Below, one piece after another: positions 21,691 through 30,325 of a stretch of 64,000 nt of DNA (positions are counted from its first letter, which is position 1; each line of letters starts with the position of its first letter). The notes under the pieces are model-generated. The model was not told the DNA's origin and did no database searches. It saw only the letters and a list, made by a program, of their open reading frames with translations. The DNA is taken from contig NZ_JADJNN010000001.1 in NCBI RefSeq assembly GCF_016714285.1, forward strand, positions 806,001-870,000. The letters are read 5' to 3'. Origin of the DNA: Nannocystis sp. GTDB lineage: Bacteria; Myxococcota_A; Polyangia; Nannocystales; Nannocystaceae. The translations under genes and the position numbers were made by a program.

Positions 21691-21897
21691 GTGACCCTCC
21701 CCTCCGAGGATCGCGAGCGCCTCCTGCTCGCCCTCCGCCGCGTCGACCCTGCCGGCTTTCGCGGCCAGCTGCGGGCCGTGCTCGCGGCTCACGGCGAGCT
21801 CGTCGGCGCCGCCCTGGCGCTGCGGGTCCGCGAGGCCAGCCTGCGCGCCTGGCTGCGCGACGACCCGAGCATCGCCGCCGGCCTCACGCTCGCCTGA
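21691..21897 (+). CDS. Small helical protein, possible HTH
   Basis: 68 residues from the GTG at 21691. Mostly charged helices; the C-terminal half (GAALALRVREASLRAWLRDD) has the spacing of a helix-turn-helix like that of Fis or resolvase tails, which would make it a small DNA-binding protein. The assignment is weak. The start codon is supported by the TATCCT hexamer just upstream. Its last codons lie in a 39-bp sequence that is repeated 72 bp further on. Confidence 0.55.
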   Translation: MTLPSEDRERLLLALRRVDPAGFRGQLRAVLAAHGELVGAALALRVREASLRAWLRDDPSIAAGLTLA

Positions 21898-21994
21898 TCG
21901 CTCACGGGCACATCGTCGCGGCGCGGGCGCTGGTCAAGTGAGCGCGCATCGAGGGTCACGCTCGCCTGATCGCTCACAGGCACATCGTCGCGGC
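21884..21994. repeat. 39-bp direct repeat, 72-bp period
   Basis: Copies at 21884-21922 and 21956-21994 match at 38 of 39 positions. The first covers the stop of the small plus-strand gene, the second covers the stop of the minus-strand lipoprotein gene. Confidence 0.85.
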
Positions 21995-22579
21995 CAGCGG
22001 CTCGCAGACGTCGAACCACGTGTCCGGATCGGCGCACTCGGGCGTGAAGTCGGCGAGGCAGTTGGCGAAGAACTCCTCGCCGCGCAGCTCACAGCCGCGG
22101 CGCCTCGTACTTCGTCAGCAGCTCGTCGGCCCCGATGCTCGCGCGCTGGCGCCGGGTCATCCCGTGCCGTCGCCGCGGGGCAGCAGCGCGTCGAGGGTGC
22201 AGCCCTTGGCGCACTCGCGGATGCGCAGCCCCACGCTGGTGCGCAGCCGCAATTGCTCGAGCACACACTTCCCCGCCGCATCGGCCGCGCACGCCCCGGG
22301 GCAGTCCGGCAAGGTCCACACCCCGCAGGGCTCCATGGCGTCGTGACACGCGAACAGTCCCTCCTCCGGCGGGCTCGTGCCCCCGCTCGAACCGGGCTCC
22401 GTCGTCACGTCCTGGTCCGGAGCGGACCCCCCGTCGCTCCCGGTCGGCGAGGTCGCGCCGCTCGTGCTCGTGCCGCCGTCCGGCTCGCCCGTGCTGCTGC
22501 CCGCCGGGACCCCGGGCAACTCGGTGAAGCACGCCGGCGCCGCGAGGGCCAGCACGACGAGGACAGTCAGCGCGCGCAT
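21974..22579 (-). pseudogene. Cysteine-rich lipoprotein gene with two frameshifts
   Basis: The start ATG at 22579 gives a signal peptide with lipobox AAPAC, then a Gly/Ser/Thr stalk (TGEPDGGTSTSGATSPTG) and a Cys-rich domain (CHDAMEPCGVWTLPDCPGAC, CVLEQLRLRTSVGLRIRECAKGC). The first frame stops at 22157. The protein seems to continue in a second frame (ASIGADELLTKYEAPR) and, after another slip near 22092, in a third (CELRGEEFFANCLADF ending AATMCL, stop at 21974). The continuing Cys spacing argues that all three pieces were one gene. The frameshifts are either real decay or assembly indels. A TATCGT hexamer lies 11 bp before the start. Confidence 0.65.
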
Positions 22580-22626
22580 GGAGGGCCCCGACGATAACGC
22601 CAGCCGCCCCCGCGGTCGACGGTCAC

Positions 22627-24135
22627 TCACGCGCCCTGCTTGCCCTTCCCCTTCTTGAACGGGTTGACCGGCTCGAGCGACACCCCGTCGCCCTTGCCCG
22701 CCGGCTTGCCCGTCCGCTTCTTCTTGCGCCGGAGCACGCGCTCGACGCTCTGATCGCTGTTCGGCGTGATCACCAGCGCCTCCTCCTCATAGCCCTCCGC
22801 GACCAGCAGCAGCTCGCGGGGCTGCTGCGAGCGCGGCAGCGACAGCCCGGCCGCCTCGCCGGTGCGGCCGATCGGCTGGCCATCGCGGCGATCGATGACC
22901 CGCGCCTCCGGGGTCACGCTGAAGCGGATCGTCACCGTCGCCGGCAGCACCGGCGTCGGCACGGGTTCGGGCGCCGGCGCGGGTGCAGGAACCGGCGCGA
23001 CCACGGCCGTCGTCGCTGGCACCTCCTCGCCGCCCCACAGGCTCGCTACCACCGCGACCACGATCACCAGCGCCACCCCGCCGCCCGCCAGCCACCACAC
23101 CGGGATCCGCGGCGCACGCGTGTCCGCGAAGGCCATGTGTCGCCCGGCGAAGTTCGGCGCCTCGATCGCCTCCGCCACCACCTCCACCGCCGCGGCCCCC
23201 GTGCCCACCGCCGCGATCGCCCCGGCCATCTCGTCCATCGTCTGGAAGCGCAGCGTCGGGTCCTTCTGCAGCGCCTTGAGCACCACCGCCTCGGCCTCGC
23301 TCGGGATCCCGGCGTCCGGCGCCACGCTCCGCGGCGACGGCGGGGCGCTGAACATGTGCTGCTTCAGGAAGCCCATCGGCGAGTCCGCCACGAAGGGCGG
23401 CCGCCCGGCGAGCATCTCGAACAGCACCACCCCGAGCGCGTACACGTCGCTGCGCGCGTCGACCTCGAGCCCGTCCGCCTGCTCCGGCGACATATAGGCC
23501 GGCGTCCCGAACACCATCCCCAGCTCGGTGAGCGCCCGCCCGCCGACCGACTTGCTGCGCACCTTGGCGATGCCGAAGTCCAGCACCTTCACGAAGTCGC
23601 TGTCGCCGCCCCGCGCGATGAGGAAGCAGTTCTCCGGCTTCAGGTCGCGATGCACGACCCCGGCCGCGTGCGCGACCCCCAGCGCCCCGCAGATCTGCAG
23701 CCCGATCCGCTGCGCCCGCGGCCACGCGATCCTCCGCTCGCGCCCGAGCCGGCTGCACAGGTCCTCGCCGACCAGCAGCTCCATCACCATGTACGGCCCC
23801 TCCGCGATCTGACCGAAGTCGACGACCTCGATCACGTGCTCGTGCCGGATCTTCGACACCGCCCGGGCCTCGCGCAGGAACCGGTCCGCCGCGTCCGGCT
23901 GCTGCAGCTGCGCGCTGTGCATCACCTTGATCGCGAACTGCTTGCCGATGGTCACCTGCTCCGCGAGGTACACCACCGCCATCCCGCCGACCCCGAGCTT
24001 GCGCAGCAGCCGGTAGCGGCCCGACAGCACGCGCCCCGACAGATCCTCGGGCTCGGGCGGCGTGTACTCGCCCGTCTCCTCGTCGCCACCGAAGCGGCCG
24101 GTGCTGGCGTCGTCCTCCGATGGCTGCGGGTCCAT
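22627..24135 (-). CDS. Membrane-anchored Ser/Thr protein kinase
   Basis: 502 residues. Hanks-type kinase domain at ~40-310: glycine loop LGVGGMAVVY (47-56), ATP-binding Lys70 in FAIKV, catalytic HRDLKPEN with Asp164, DFG at 186-188, and the APE-like YMSPEQ. A membrane helix follows (~345-368) and an extracytoplasmic Pro/Ala linker leads to a PEGA-like beta domain (VTIRFSVTPEARVIDR) and a Lys-rich tail. All catalytic residues are present. It probably senses an envelope signal and phosphorylates cytoplasmic targets such as FHA proteins. Divergent from the TPR gene at 24192. The hexamer TACACT lies 13 bp before its start. Confidence 0.95.
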   Translation of the reverse strand: MDPQPSEDDASTGRFGGDEETGEYTPPEPEDLSGRVLSGRYRLLRKLGVGGMAVVYLAEQVTIGKQFAIKVMHSAQLQQPDAADRFLREARAVSKIRHEHVIEVVDFGQIAEGPYMVMELLVGEDLCSRLGRERRIAWPRAQRIGLQICGALGVAHAAGVVHRDLKPENCFLIARGGDSDFVKVLDFGIAKVRSKSVGGRALTELGMVFGTPAYMSPEQADGLEVDARSDVYALGVVLFEMLAGRPPFVADSPMGFLKQHMFSAPPSPRSVAPDAGIPSEAEAVVLKALQKDPTLRFQTMDEMAGAIAAVGTGAAAVEVVAEAIEAPNFAGRHMAFADTRAPRIPVWWLAGGGVALVIVVAVVASLWGGEEVPATTAVVAPVPAPAPAPEPVPTPVLPATVTIRFSVTPEARVIDRRDGQPIGRTGEAAGLSLPRSQQPRELLLVAEGYEEEALVITPNSDQSVERVLRRKKKRTGKPAGKGDGVSLEPVNPFKKGKGKQGA

Positions 24136-24177
24136 GCGCGCTCGCGGCAGTGTAACGCAGCCTCGCCGACGCTGTGA

Positions 24178-24183
24178 TAGTCT
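24178..24183 (+). promoter_or_regulatory. -10 element (TAGTCT) for the 24192 gene
   Basis: TAGTCT ends 8 bp before the ATG. It also decides the start: a GTG at 24174 would put this hexamer inside the coding region. Confidence 0.5.
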
Positions 24184-24191
24184 CGCCGACG

Positions 24192-25196
24192 ATGGCCCTG
24201 CGAAGCGCCGTGGCGCCCCTCCTCATCGTGATCCTGGCCTGGCCGGTCCCGTCCGCGCGGGCCACCACCGCCGTCGCGCCGCCGGTCACCCGCGAGGCCG
24301 ACCCCCTCGAGGTCGGCACGCCTCCCGTCAGCACCCCGCCTCGCGGCACGGTTGGCACGACCGTCGGCGCCCCCGTGGCCGACCCCGACCCCAACGACGC
24401 CGAGGCCCTCTACAACGCCGGCGAGCAGGCCTACTGGCTCGGCGACTTTCGCCGCGCCACCCAGCTCTTCGAGGCCGCCTACGCCCGCTCCGGCCTGCCC
24501 GCCCTCCTCTACAACGTCGGCCTCGCGACCATGCGCCGCTACGAGCTCACCCAGGACCCCGAGGACCTCCGACGCGCCCGCGCCGTGCTCACCAACTACG
24601 CCCAGGAGCTCGCCAAGGACCCGACCCTGCAGCAGGCCGACAACGTCCCCCGCCTCATCGCTCAGCTCGACGCCACCCTCGCTAGCCTCGCCGCCCCGAA
24701 GCCCGCCGCCCCGAAGCCCGCCGCGAAGCCCAGCGAGCCCCCCCCGGTCGACCCGCAGGACCGCTGCGAGCCCACGCCGGTGATCGATCGCAGTGGGGCG
24801 ACTCGCCGCGCCGGCGCCTCGATCATGACCTTCGGCGGCCTCGCCCTCGCCGGCGGCGTCGCCACCACCGTCGCCTTCGCCCTCAAGGGCCAGAGCTTCC
24901 AGCAGCAGCAGGACAAGCTGCTCGCCGACGCCGCCGCCCGCGACTGCAGCGGCGCCGCCTCGCAGAGCGCCGCATGCATCGCCCTCGCCGACAGCGTCGC
25001 CATCACCGTGCGCAATGGTCAACGCGCCAACCTGCTCGCGGGCGGCCTCGGCGGCGGCCTCATGGCCCTCGGCGTCGCCGGCCTCGTCGTCGGCGCCGTC
25101 GTGTTCTCCCGCGCCCCGCGGCAGCGCGGCAAGCTCGCGATCTCGCCGGCCCTCACCCCGCAAGCCGCCGGCCTGATCCTCAGCGGCCGCTTCTGA
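24192..25196 (+). CDS. Exported TPR protein with C-terminal membrane helices
   Basis: 334 residues. A signal peptide (ILAWPVPSARA) is followed by a Pro/Thr-rich linker, a TPR-like segment (DAEALYNAGEQAYWLGDFRRATQLFEAAY, ~75-105, then LYNVGLATMRRYELTQDPEDLRRA), an Ala/Pro linker, and two membrane helices (MTFGGLALAGGVATTVAFAL and the GGLGGGLMALGVAGLVVGAVV region). This architecture is common in myxobacteria beside Ser/Thr kinases, and the divergent neighbour is such a kinase; a functional link is inference. Confidence 0.8.
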   Translation: MALRSAVAPLLIVILAWPVPSARATTAVAPPVTREADPLEVGTPPVSTPPRGTVGTTVGAPVADPDPNDAEALYNAGEQAYWLGDFRRATQLFEAAYARSGLPALLYNVGLATMRRYELTQDPEDLRRARAVLTNYAQELAKDPTLQQADNVPRLIAQLDATLASLAAPKPAAPKPAAKPSEPPPVDPQDRCEPTPVIDRSGATRRAGASIMTFGGLALAGGVATTVAFALKGQSFQQQQDKLLADAAARDCSGAASQSAACIALADSVAITVRNGQRANLLAGGLGGGLMALGVAGLVVGAVVFSRAPRQRGKLAISPALTPQAAGLILSGRF

Positions 25197-25269
25197 AGCT
25201 CGCACGCCTGCAGCTACACCTGCCCCAGCTGCGCCGGGCGGCAGCGGCCACCCGCACCTTGCCCGCCCG

Positions 25270-25917
25270 ATGCGCGCCGCCCTGCTGCTCCCCGTGCTCG
25301 CCGCCTGCGAGCTCTTCACCGAGGTCCCGCGCAGCTACAGCAGCGCCGGCAACGCGGAGCTGCTGTTTAGCGACGACTTCTCGGCCGGCGCTCTCGGCCC
25401 CGCCTGGCACGCCACCGGCCCCGGCGCCGCCGTGCTCGACGGCGCCCTCGTCGTCGAGAACCTCCACAACCACCCGCTGTGGCTCACGCTCCCGCTGCCG
25501 GAGAACCTGCGCGTCGAGTTCGACGCCGTCGCCCACAGCGACGAGGGCGACATCAAGGTCGAGCTCGCCGGCGACGGCAAGTCCTACGCCCGCGCCGCCA
25601 GCTACAAGGCCACCGGCTACGTGATGATCTTCGGCGGCTGGAACAACAGCAGCAACGCCCTGGTCCGCCGCGACGAGCACGGCCCCGACAAGCGCAGCGC
25701 CAGCGCCCCCAAGGTCGAGGCCGGCCGCCGCTACCACGTCGTCCTCACCCGCAAGGACGGCCTGCTCACCTGGGAGCTCGACGGCCAGGAGCTGCTCCGC
25801 TACGACGACCCCGACCCGCTGGTCGGCCCCGGCCAGCAGCACTTCGCCTTCGGCGGCTGGGAGGCGCGCGTCAGCTTCGACAACCTCGTCATCGCCGCGC
25901 TGCCCGGGGACCCGTGA
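25270..25917 (+). CDS. Lipoprotein with concanavalin-like (DUF1080-type) domain
   Basis: 215 residues with a very short signal peptide and lipobox VLAAC. The body is a jelly-roll: LLFSDDFSAGALGPAWHATG at the start, GDIKVELAGDGKSYARAASY in the middle, GRRYHVVLTRKDGLLTWELDG near the end, the order seen in DUF1080/LamG-like glycan-binding or hydrolase domains. No catalytic residues could be assigned. It overlaps the next gene by 4 bp (GTGA), so the two are co-translated. Confidence 0.75.
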   Translation: MRAALLLPVLAACELFTEVPRSYSSAGNAELLFSDDFSAGALGPAWHATGPGAAVLDGALVVENLHNHPLWLTLPLPENLRVEFDAVAHSDEGDIKVELAGDGKSYARAASYKATGYVMIFGGWNNSSNALVRRDEHGPDKRSASAPKVEAGRRYHVVLTRKDGLLTWELDGQELLRYDDPDPLVGPGQQHFAFGGWEARVSFDNLVIAALPGDP

Positions 25918-26777
25918 GGCTGCTGGCCCTGAGCGACCTGCACGTCGGCTTCGCCGTCAACCGCGAGGCCCTGGCCAGCATCGCCCCGCGCCCGGACGAC
26001 TGGCTCATCCTCGGCGGCGACCTCGGCGAGACCGGCGACCACCTCCGCCACGTCTTCGCCGTCCTCGGCCCGCGCTTCCGCCAGCTCGTGTGGGTCCCCG
26101 GCAACCACGAGCTGTGGACCTCGCGCGAGCGCGGCGAGCTGCAGAGCGGCGAGGCCAAGTACAACCACCTCGTCGCGGTCTGCCGCGAGCACGGCGTGCT
26201 CACCCCCGAGGACCCCTACCCCGTGTGGCCCGGCGAGGGCGGCCCGCACCTCATCGCCCCGCTGTTCCTGCTCTACGACTACAGCATGCGCCCCGCCGAC
26301 ATCACCGAGGCCGAGGCCGTGCGCTGGGCCGCCGAGGCCGGCGTCGTCGCCTCCGACGAGTTTCGCCTCGAGCCCGCCCCGCACGCCTCACTCCCGGCCT
26401 GGTGCGCCGCTCGCCTCGCCAGCACGGCCGCCCGCCTCGCCGCCGCGCCCGATCTGCCGACGATCCTCATCAACCACTGGCCCCTGCGCGAGGACCTGAT
26501 CTACCTCCCGAACATCCCGCGCTACTCGCTGTGGTGCGGGACCCGGGCCACCCACGACTGGCACCTCCGCTACCGCGCGCGCGTCGTCGTCAGCGGTCAT
26601 CTTCACACCCGCCGCACCGACTGGATCGACGGCGTGCGCTTCGAGGAGGTCTCGCTCGGATACCCCCGCCACTGGCGTCAGGACCTCGGCATCGACCTCC
26701 ACCTGCGCACGATCCTCCCCGAGCCCGCGCCCGGCGAGCCCTCGCTCCCGCGCCACGTCGGCGCGCGCACGGACTGA
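25914..26777 (+). CDS. Calcineurin-like metallophosphoesterase
   Basis: 287 residues from a GTG at 25914, which overlaps the upstream stop. The five metal-binding blocks are all present in order: SDLHVG (~5-10), GGDLGE (~32), GNHE (~61), INHWP (~184) and GHLHTRR (~225). No signal peptide, so it should act in the cytoplasm; the substrate is unknown. The last codons and the sequence after them contain a 43-bp tandem duplication (see 26739-26840). Confidence 0.9.
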   Translation: MRLLALSDLHVGFAVNREALASIAPRPDDWLILGGDLGETGDHLRHVFAVLGPRFRQLVWVPGNHELWTSRERGELQSGEAKYNHLVAVCREHGVLTPEDPYPVWPGEGGPHLIAPLFLLYDYSMRPADITEAEAVRWAAEAGVVASDEFRLEPAPHASLPAWCAARLASTAARLAAAPDLPTILINHWPLREDLIYLPNIPRYSLWCGTRATHDWHLRYRARVVVSGHLHTRRTDWIDGVRFEEVSLGYPRHWRQDLGIDLHLRTILPEPAPGEPSLPRHVGARTD

Positions 26778-26840
26778 GCCCGTCGGGAACCGCGAGGCCT
26801 CGCTCCCGCGCCACGTCGGCGCGCGCCCGCACTGAGCCCG
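26739..26840. repeat. 43-bp direct repeat, 59-bp period
   Basis: 26739-26781 covers the last codons and stop of the phosphoesterase gene; 26798-26840 repeats it with two mismatches in the intergenic region. A remnant of a recent tandem duplication. Confidence 0.85.
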
Positions 26841-26896
26841 AGCCCGGCGCCGATGTAGGGCCGGCGCCCGCGTTGCGGCCCGCCGCGACGCGGGCG

Positions 26897-26902
26897 TATC
26901 CT
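26897..26902 (+). promoter_or_regulatory. -10 element (TATCCT) for the 26909 gene
   Basis: TATCCT, 6 bp, ATG. A TTGCGG 18 bp upstream of it is a plausible -35. Confidence 0.6.
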
Positions 26903-26908
26903 GCCACC

Positions 26909-27328
26909 ATGTCGCTCGCAGCGATCTACGTCGAGTTCCTCGAGCGCGAGGGCTATCGGCCGACCATCGACGAGACCGGCGATGTCCTCTTCAAGTGCGA
27001 GGGCCGCTGTTACTACCTGATGGTCGACGACGACGACCCGATCTACTTCCGCCTGCTGTTCCCCAATTTCTGGAGCATCGACGGACCCCTCGAGCACCAG
27101 CGGGCCCTGCTCGCCGCGGCCGAGGTCACCGCCGAGATCAAGGTCGCCAAGGTCTACGTCCTCGGCGACGACACCCAGGCCGCCGCCGAGATGTTCCTCG
27201 CCGCCCCGGACGATCTACCCCGCGTCTTCGATCGCGCCCTCCGGGCCCTCCAGGGCGCCGTCCGCCGCTTCTGCGAGCTCATGCAGGACCGCCGCCCGCG
27301 CCTGCGCCTGGTCGAGGACAACAACTGA
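26909..27328 (+). CDS. YbjN-like protein
   Basis: 139 residues, soluble and acidic. IYVEFLEREGYRPTIDETGD followed by VLFKCEGRCYYLMVDDDDP and a helix (HQRALLAAAEVTAEIKVAKV) follow the alpha/beta layout of YbjN/type III chaperone-like proteins. The start at 26909 is set by the adjacent -10 element; the open frame extends much further upstream but without coding character. The LysR-type gene follows 11 bp after the stop. Confidence 0.75.
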   Translation: MSLAAIYVEFLEREGYRPTIDETGDVLFKCEGRCYYLMVDDDDPIYFRLLFPNFWSIDGPLEHQRALLAAAEVTAEIKVAKVYVLGDDTQAAAEMFLAAPDDLPRVFDRALRALQGAVRRFCELMQDRRPRLRLVEDNN

Positions 27329-27339
27329 AACGAGGCCCC

Positions 27340-28300
27340 GTGGAGCTCGCACAACTCCGCTACTTCCGCGAGATCGCCCGCCTCGGCAGCATGACCGCGG
27401 CCGCCCGCGCCCTCGGCCTCCGTCAACCCACCCTCTCGGCCGCCGTCCGTCAGCTCGAGGAGGAGCTCGGCGCCACCCTGCTGCAGCGCCACCGCGGCGG
27501 CGCCTCGCTCACCGCCGCTGGCAGCGAGCTGCTGCGCCACGCCGACGAGATCTTCGCCCTGCTCGACCGCGCCGCCGCCGGCATCGCCGGCCTCGAGCAC
27601 GACCTCGTCGGCCACTTCGTGCTCGGCTGCCACGAGTCGCTCGGCGCCTACTTCCTGCCGCGCCTGCTCCCCGTGGTCTTGAAGGACGCCCCGAAGATCG
27701 CCCTCAGCCTGCGCAACGCCCCCTCGGCCGAGGTGCTCGCCGCCGTCCTCGAGCGCGAGGTCCACCTCGGCCTCGTCGTCAACCCGCACCCGCACCCCGA
27801 CCTCGTGATGGTCCCGCTGTTCGCCGACGCCGTCGACTTCTTCGTCCGCGCCCCCGCGAACGCCCCGGCTGCCCCCTCCGGCGCCGCCATCTACGCCCCG
27901 AGAGCTGCGCCACCCACGAGTTCACCGCCGCGATCGAGATCCTCAACACCGGCCCCTCATCTTCGCCGGTCGCGTCCAGCAGTGCGGCGAGCTGCTCGAG
28001 CAGCTCGCCGAGCGCGGCGCCGTGCCCCAACGTCTGCTCTCCTGCGGCGACTTCGAGCTGGTCAAGAGCCTCGCCCTCGCCGGCGTCGGGGTCGCGATCC
28101 TGCCGCGCCGGATCGCCGCCTACGGCCACGAGGGCGCGCTGCGTCGCCTCCACCCGCGGCTCCCGATCGTCCCCGACGAGATCGTCCTCGTCTACCGCGC
28201 CGACCTGCCGAAGACCCGCGCCGCCGCCTTCCTCAAGGACGCGATCGCCAGCACCAGCCGCGCCATGCCCGACATCGGCCTGCGCCCCCGCCCGCGCTGA
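27340..28300 (+). pseudogene. LysR-family regulator gene with two frameshifts
   Basis: Begins at a GTG at 27340 with AACGAGG upstream as ribosome binding site. The N-terminal HTH is intact (LAQLRYFREIARLGSMTAAA ... QPTLSAAVRQLEEELGATLL), and so is the first half of the substrate-binding domain to ~residue 185. Near 27901 the frame slips, and the conserved continuation is in another frame (SCATHEFTAAIEILNTG); near 27958 it slips again (LIFAGRVQQCGELLEQLAER), then reads on to a proper LysR end (SLALAGVGVAILPRRIAAY) with a stop at 28300. As it stands the first frame runs to 28359 as nonsense. Either a decayed gene or two missing bases in the assembly. LysR OxyR-type regulators often control a neighbouring gene; the target is unclear. 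Confidence 0.8.
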
Positions 28301-28416
28301 CCGCCTCGCCGGAGCAACCGCCCCGCCGCGTTGCGACAGCCCGGCCCGGCGCATCGTGACAGCGCCCACCCCAGCGACAGCCCGTCGCGCCCGCCCGTCG
28401 CCGCGCCGCCCCGGTG

Positions 28417-28422
28417 TATCCT
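28417..28422 (+). promoter_or_regulatory. -10 element (TATCCT) for the prenyltransferase gene
   Basis: TATCCT, 9 bp, GTG at 28432. Confidence 0.5.
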
Positions 28423-28431
28423 CCGCTCGCC

Positions 28432-29328
28432 GTGACCGCCCCGTCCTCGCCGCTGCGCACGCTCCAGCGCCTCGCCAGCCTCGTGCGCCTCAGCCACACC
28501 GTGTTCGGCCTGCCCTTCGCGCTCGCGGCCGCCGGCCTCGCCCACCGCAGCGCCCTCGCCCACGGCGGTGAGGGCCTCACCCTCGCCCGCCTCGGCCTGA
28601 TCCTGCTCGCCTTCACCGGCGCCCGCACGGCCGCGATGGGCTTCAACCGCATCGTCGATCGCCGCATCGACGCCGACAACCCGCGCACCGCCGGCCGCGA
28701 GTTGCCCGCGGGCCTGCTCTCGCTGCCCGCCGCCTGGGCCCTCACCGCCCTCTCCGCGCTCGCCTTCGTGTTCGCCGCCTGGTCTTTGGGACCTGTCCCT
28801 TTGTACCTGTCGCCGATCTGCCTGCTGATCATCCTCGGCTACAGCCTGTTCAAGCGCTTCAGCTGGTCGGCCCACCTGGTCCTCGGCCTCGCCCTCGCGC
28901 TCGCCCCCGGCGGCGCCTGGGTCGCGATCACCGGCAGCCTCAGCGACCTGACCACTCCCCTGTGGCTGATGCTCGCGGTCGCCTGCTGGGTCGCCGGCTT
29001 CGACGTCCTCTACAGCCTCCAGGACGAGCCCTTCGACCGCGCCCGCGGCCTCCACTCGATCCCCGTGCGCTTCGGGGTCCGCGGCGCGCTGCTCCTCAGC
29101 GGCCTGCTCCACCTCGTCACCGTCGCCGCCCTCGCCGTCGTCCACGTCCACGCCGGCCTCGGCGCCTGGCACGGCCTCGGCCTCGCCCTCATCGCCGCGA
29201 TCCTCGTCTACGAGCACGCGATCGTCCGCCCCACGGACCTGTCCCGCATCGACCGCGCCTTCTTCGACCTGAACGGCTACGTCAGCCTCGCCTACCTCGC
29301 CTGCGTCGGCCTCGACCTGTGGCTGTAG
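28432..29328 (+). CDS. UbiA-family polyprenyltransferase
   Basis: 298 residues with about eight membrane helices. The first Asp-rich prenyl-diphosphate site is NRIVDRRIDADNPRT (72-86), the second is DVLYSLQDEPFDR (~193-205), both with Mg-binding Asp residues. This subgroup (UbiA-like, TIGR01475 type) is used in quinone synthesis, and in organisms with the futalosine route it acts as MqnP. Which aromatic acceptor it uses here is inference; no other menaquinone gene is in the window. A copy of the dispersed element (GGGACCTGTCCC near 28795) is translated within a loop. Confidence 0.88.
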   Translation: MTAPSSPLRTLQRLASLVRLSHTVFGLPFALAAAGLAHRSALAHGGEGLTLARLGLILLAFTGARTAAMGFNRIVDRRIDADNPRTAGRELPAGLLSLPAAWALTALSALAFVFAAWSLGPVPLYLSPICLLIILGYSLFKRFSWSAHLVLGLALALAPGGAWVAITGSLSDLTTPLWLMLAVACWVAGFDVLYSLQDEPFDRARGLHSIPVRFGVRGALLLSGLLHLVTVAALAVVHVHAGLGAWHGLGLALIAAILVYEHAIVRPTDLSRIDRAFFDLNGYVSLAYLACVGLDLWL

Positions 29329-29443
29329 GCTGCAGCGGTGGCGGGGCCGCGGCCCACAAGGACGCAGGCACGGCGCTCACCGGAGCCATCGTCAGCGACG
29401 CCCGCGGAGGATCGCCACCGCGCCGCAACAAAGCCATCAGCAT

Positions 29444-29472
29444 TTGACAGGCGCGCCCCGCTTGTCGATGCT
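29444..29472 (+). promoter_or_regulatory. Promoter of the 29479 gene
   Basis: TTGACA at 29444-29449, a 17-bp spacer and GATGCT at 29467-29472, 6 bp before the GTG start. The -35 is a perfect consensus while the -10 is poor. Confidence 0.45.
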
Positions 29473-29478
29473 GCGGGC

Positions 29479-30219
29479 GTGCGCCGCGTCCTCATCGCCG
29501 CCCTCGCGCTCGCGCAGCTCGCCGCCCCGCAGGTCGCCGCCGCCCGCCGCCCCACCACCGCCGAGCTCGCCGAGGACGGCCTCAGCGACCCGCGCAAGCG
29601 CCAGCCGCCGCCGCGCCACCGCCTGCGCCTCGGCCTCCTCAGCGACGCCCTGCGCACCACCGCCGCGCTCGGCCGCGACGGCAAGACCACCCGCTTCTAC
29701 TACGCGACCCTCATGCTCGACCTCGCCTACCAGGCGCAGGTCTTCAAGTACGTCATGATCCGCCCGAGCCTCGCGATCGGAGGCAACGTCGCCAACAGCC
29801 GCAACGCCATGCCCGCGGCGATCCAGCCGAGCCTGTTCGTCGGCTACCAGGGCGCGCTGCTCGGCGTCGCCGTCGGCTACAGCCTGCTGGTCCCGTTCCC
29901 GCGGGTCATCGGCGCCACCAACGGCCACGGCGGCCCGACCCAGCCGGTCTTCCTCGGCATCACCCCGCTGGAGAACGGCAAGAAGGGCACCCCGAGCCAG
30001 GCCATCGCCGCCGAGGTCTCGCTCACCACCCGCGTCGACCGCGGCGCCCTCAACTTCGCCGCCCGCGTCGGCGGCCTGCACTACCACCTCAAGCACCTCA
30101 ACATCGAGGACAAGCGCTGGAGCTTCATGGTCACGCTCAGCGCCAGCTGGTTCTTCGTCCTCGGCGGTCGCCGCAAGCGTGACCGAGCTGAGGCCAGGGC
30201 GCGTGAGCAAGGTCGCTAG
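29479..30219 (+). CDS. Hypothetical exported protein, likely outer-membrane beta-barrel
   Basis: 246 residues from the GTG at 29479, giving a signal peptide ending in AAPQVAAA. The mature part alternates amphipathic strands (ATLMLDLAYQAQVFKYVMIRPSLAIGG, LFVGYQGALLGVAVGYSLLV, AIAAEVSLTTRVDRGALNFAARV, WSFMVTLSASWFFVLGG), consistent with an eight- to ten-strand barrel, though the C-terminus is basic rather than a terminal Phe. Function unknown. Confidence 0.7.
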   Translation: MRRVLIAALALAQLAAPQVAAARRPTTAELAEDGLSDPRKRQPPPRHRLRLGLLSDALRTTAALGRDGKTTRFYYATLMLDLAYQAQVFKYVMIRPSLAIGGNVANSRNAMPAAIQPSLFVGYQGALLGVAVGYSLLVPFPRVIGATNGHGGPTQPVFLGITPLENGKKGTPSQAIAAEVSLTTRVDRGALNFAARVGGLHYHLKHLNIEDKRWSFMVTLSASWFFVLGGRRKRDRAEARAREQGR

Positions 30220-30312
30220 CCCGCGCCGGCAAACCGCCGCCAATCGACATTCCACGGCCGTTTCGAACGCTTCTGCGCCCACGCTCCGCTTCCCGCGCGG
30301 CGGCAAAGCCTC

Positions 30313-30318
30313 TAGCAT
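30313..30318 (+). promoter_or_regulatory. -10 element (TAGCAT) for the cystathionine beta-synthase gene
   Basis: TAGCAT, 7 bp, ATG at 30326. It supports this ATG over the upstream extension of the open frame. Confidence 0.5.
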
Positions 30319-30325
30319 CCCGGCC

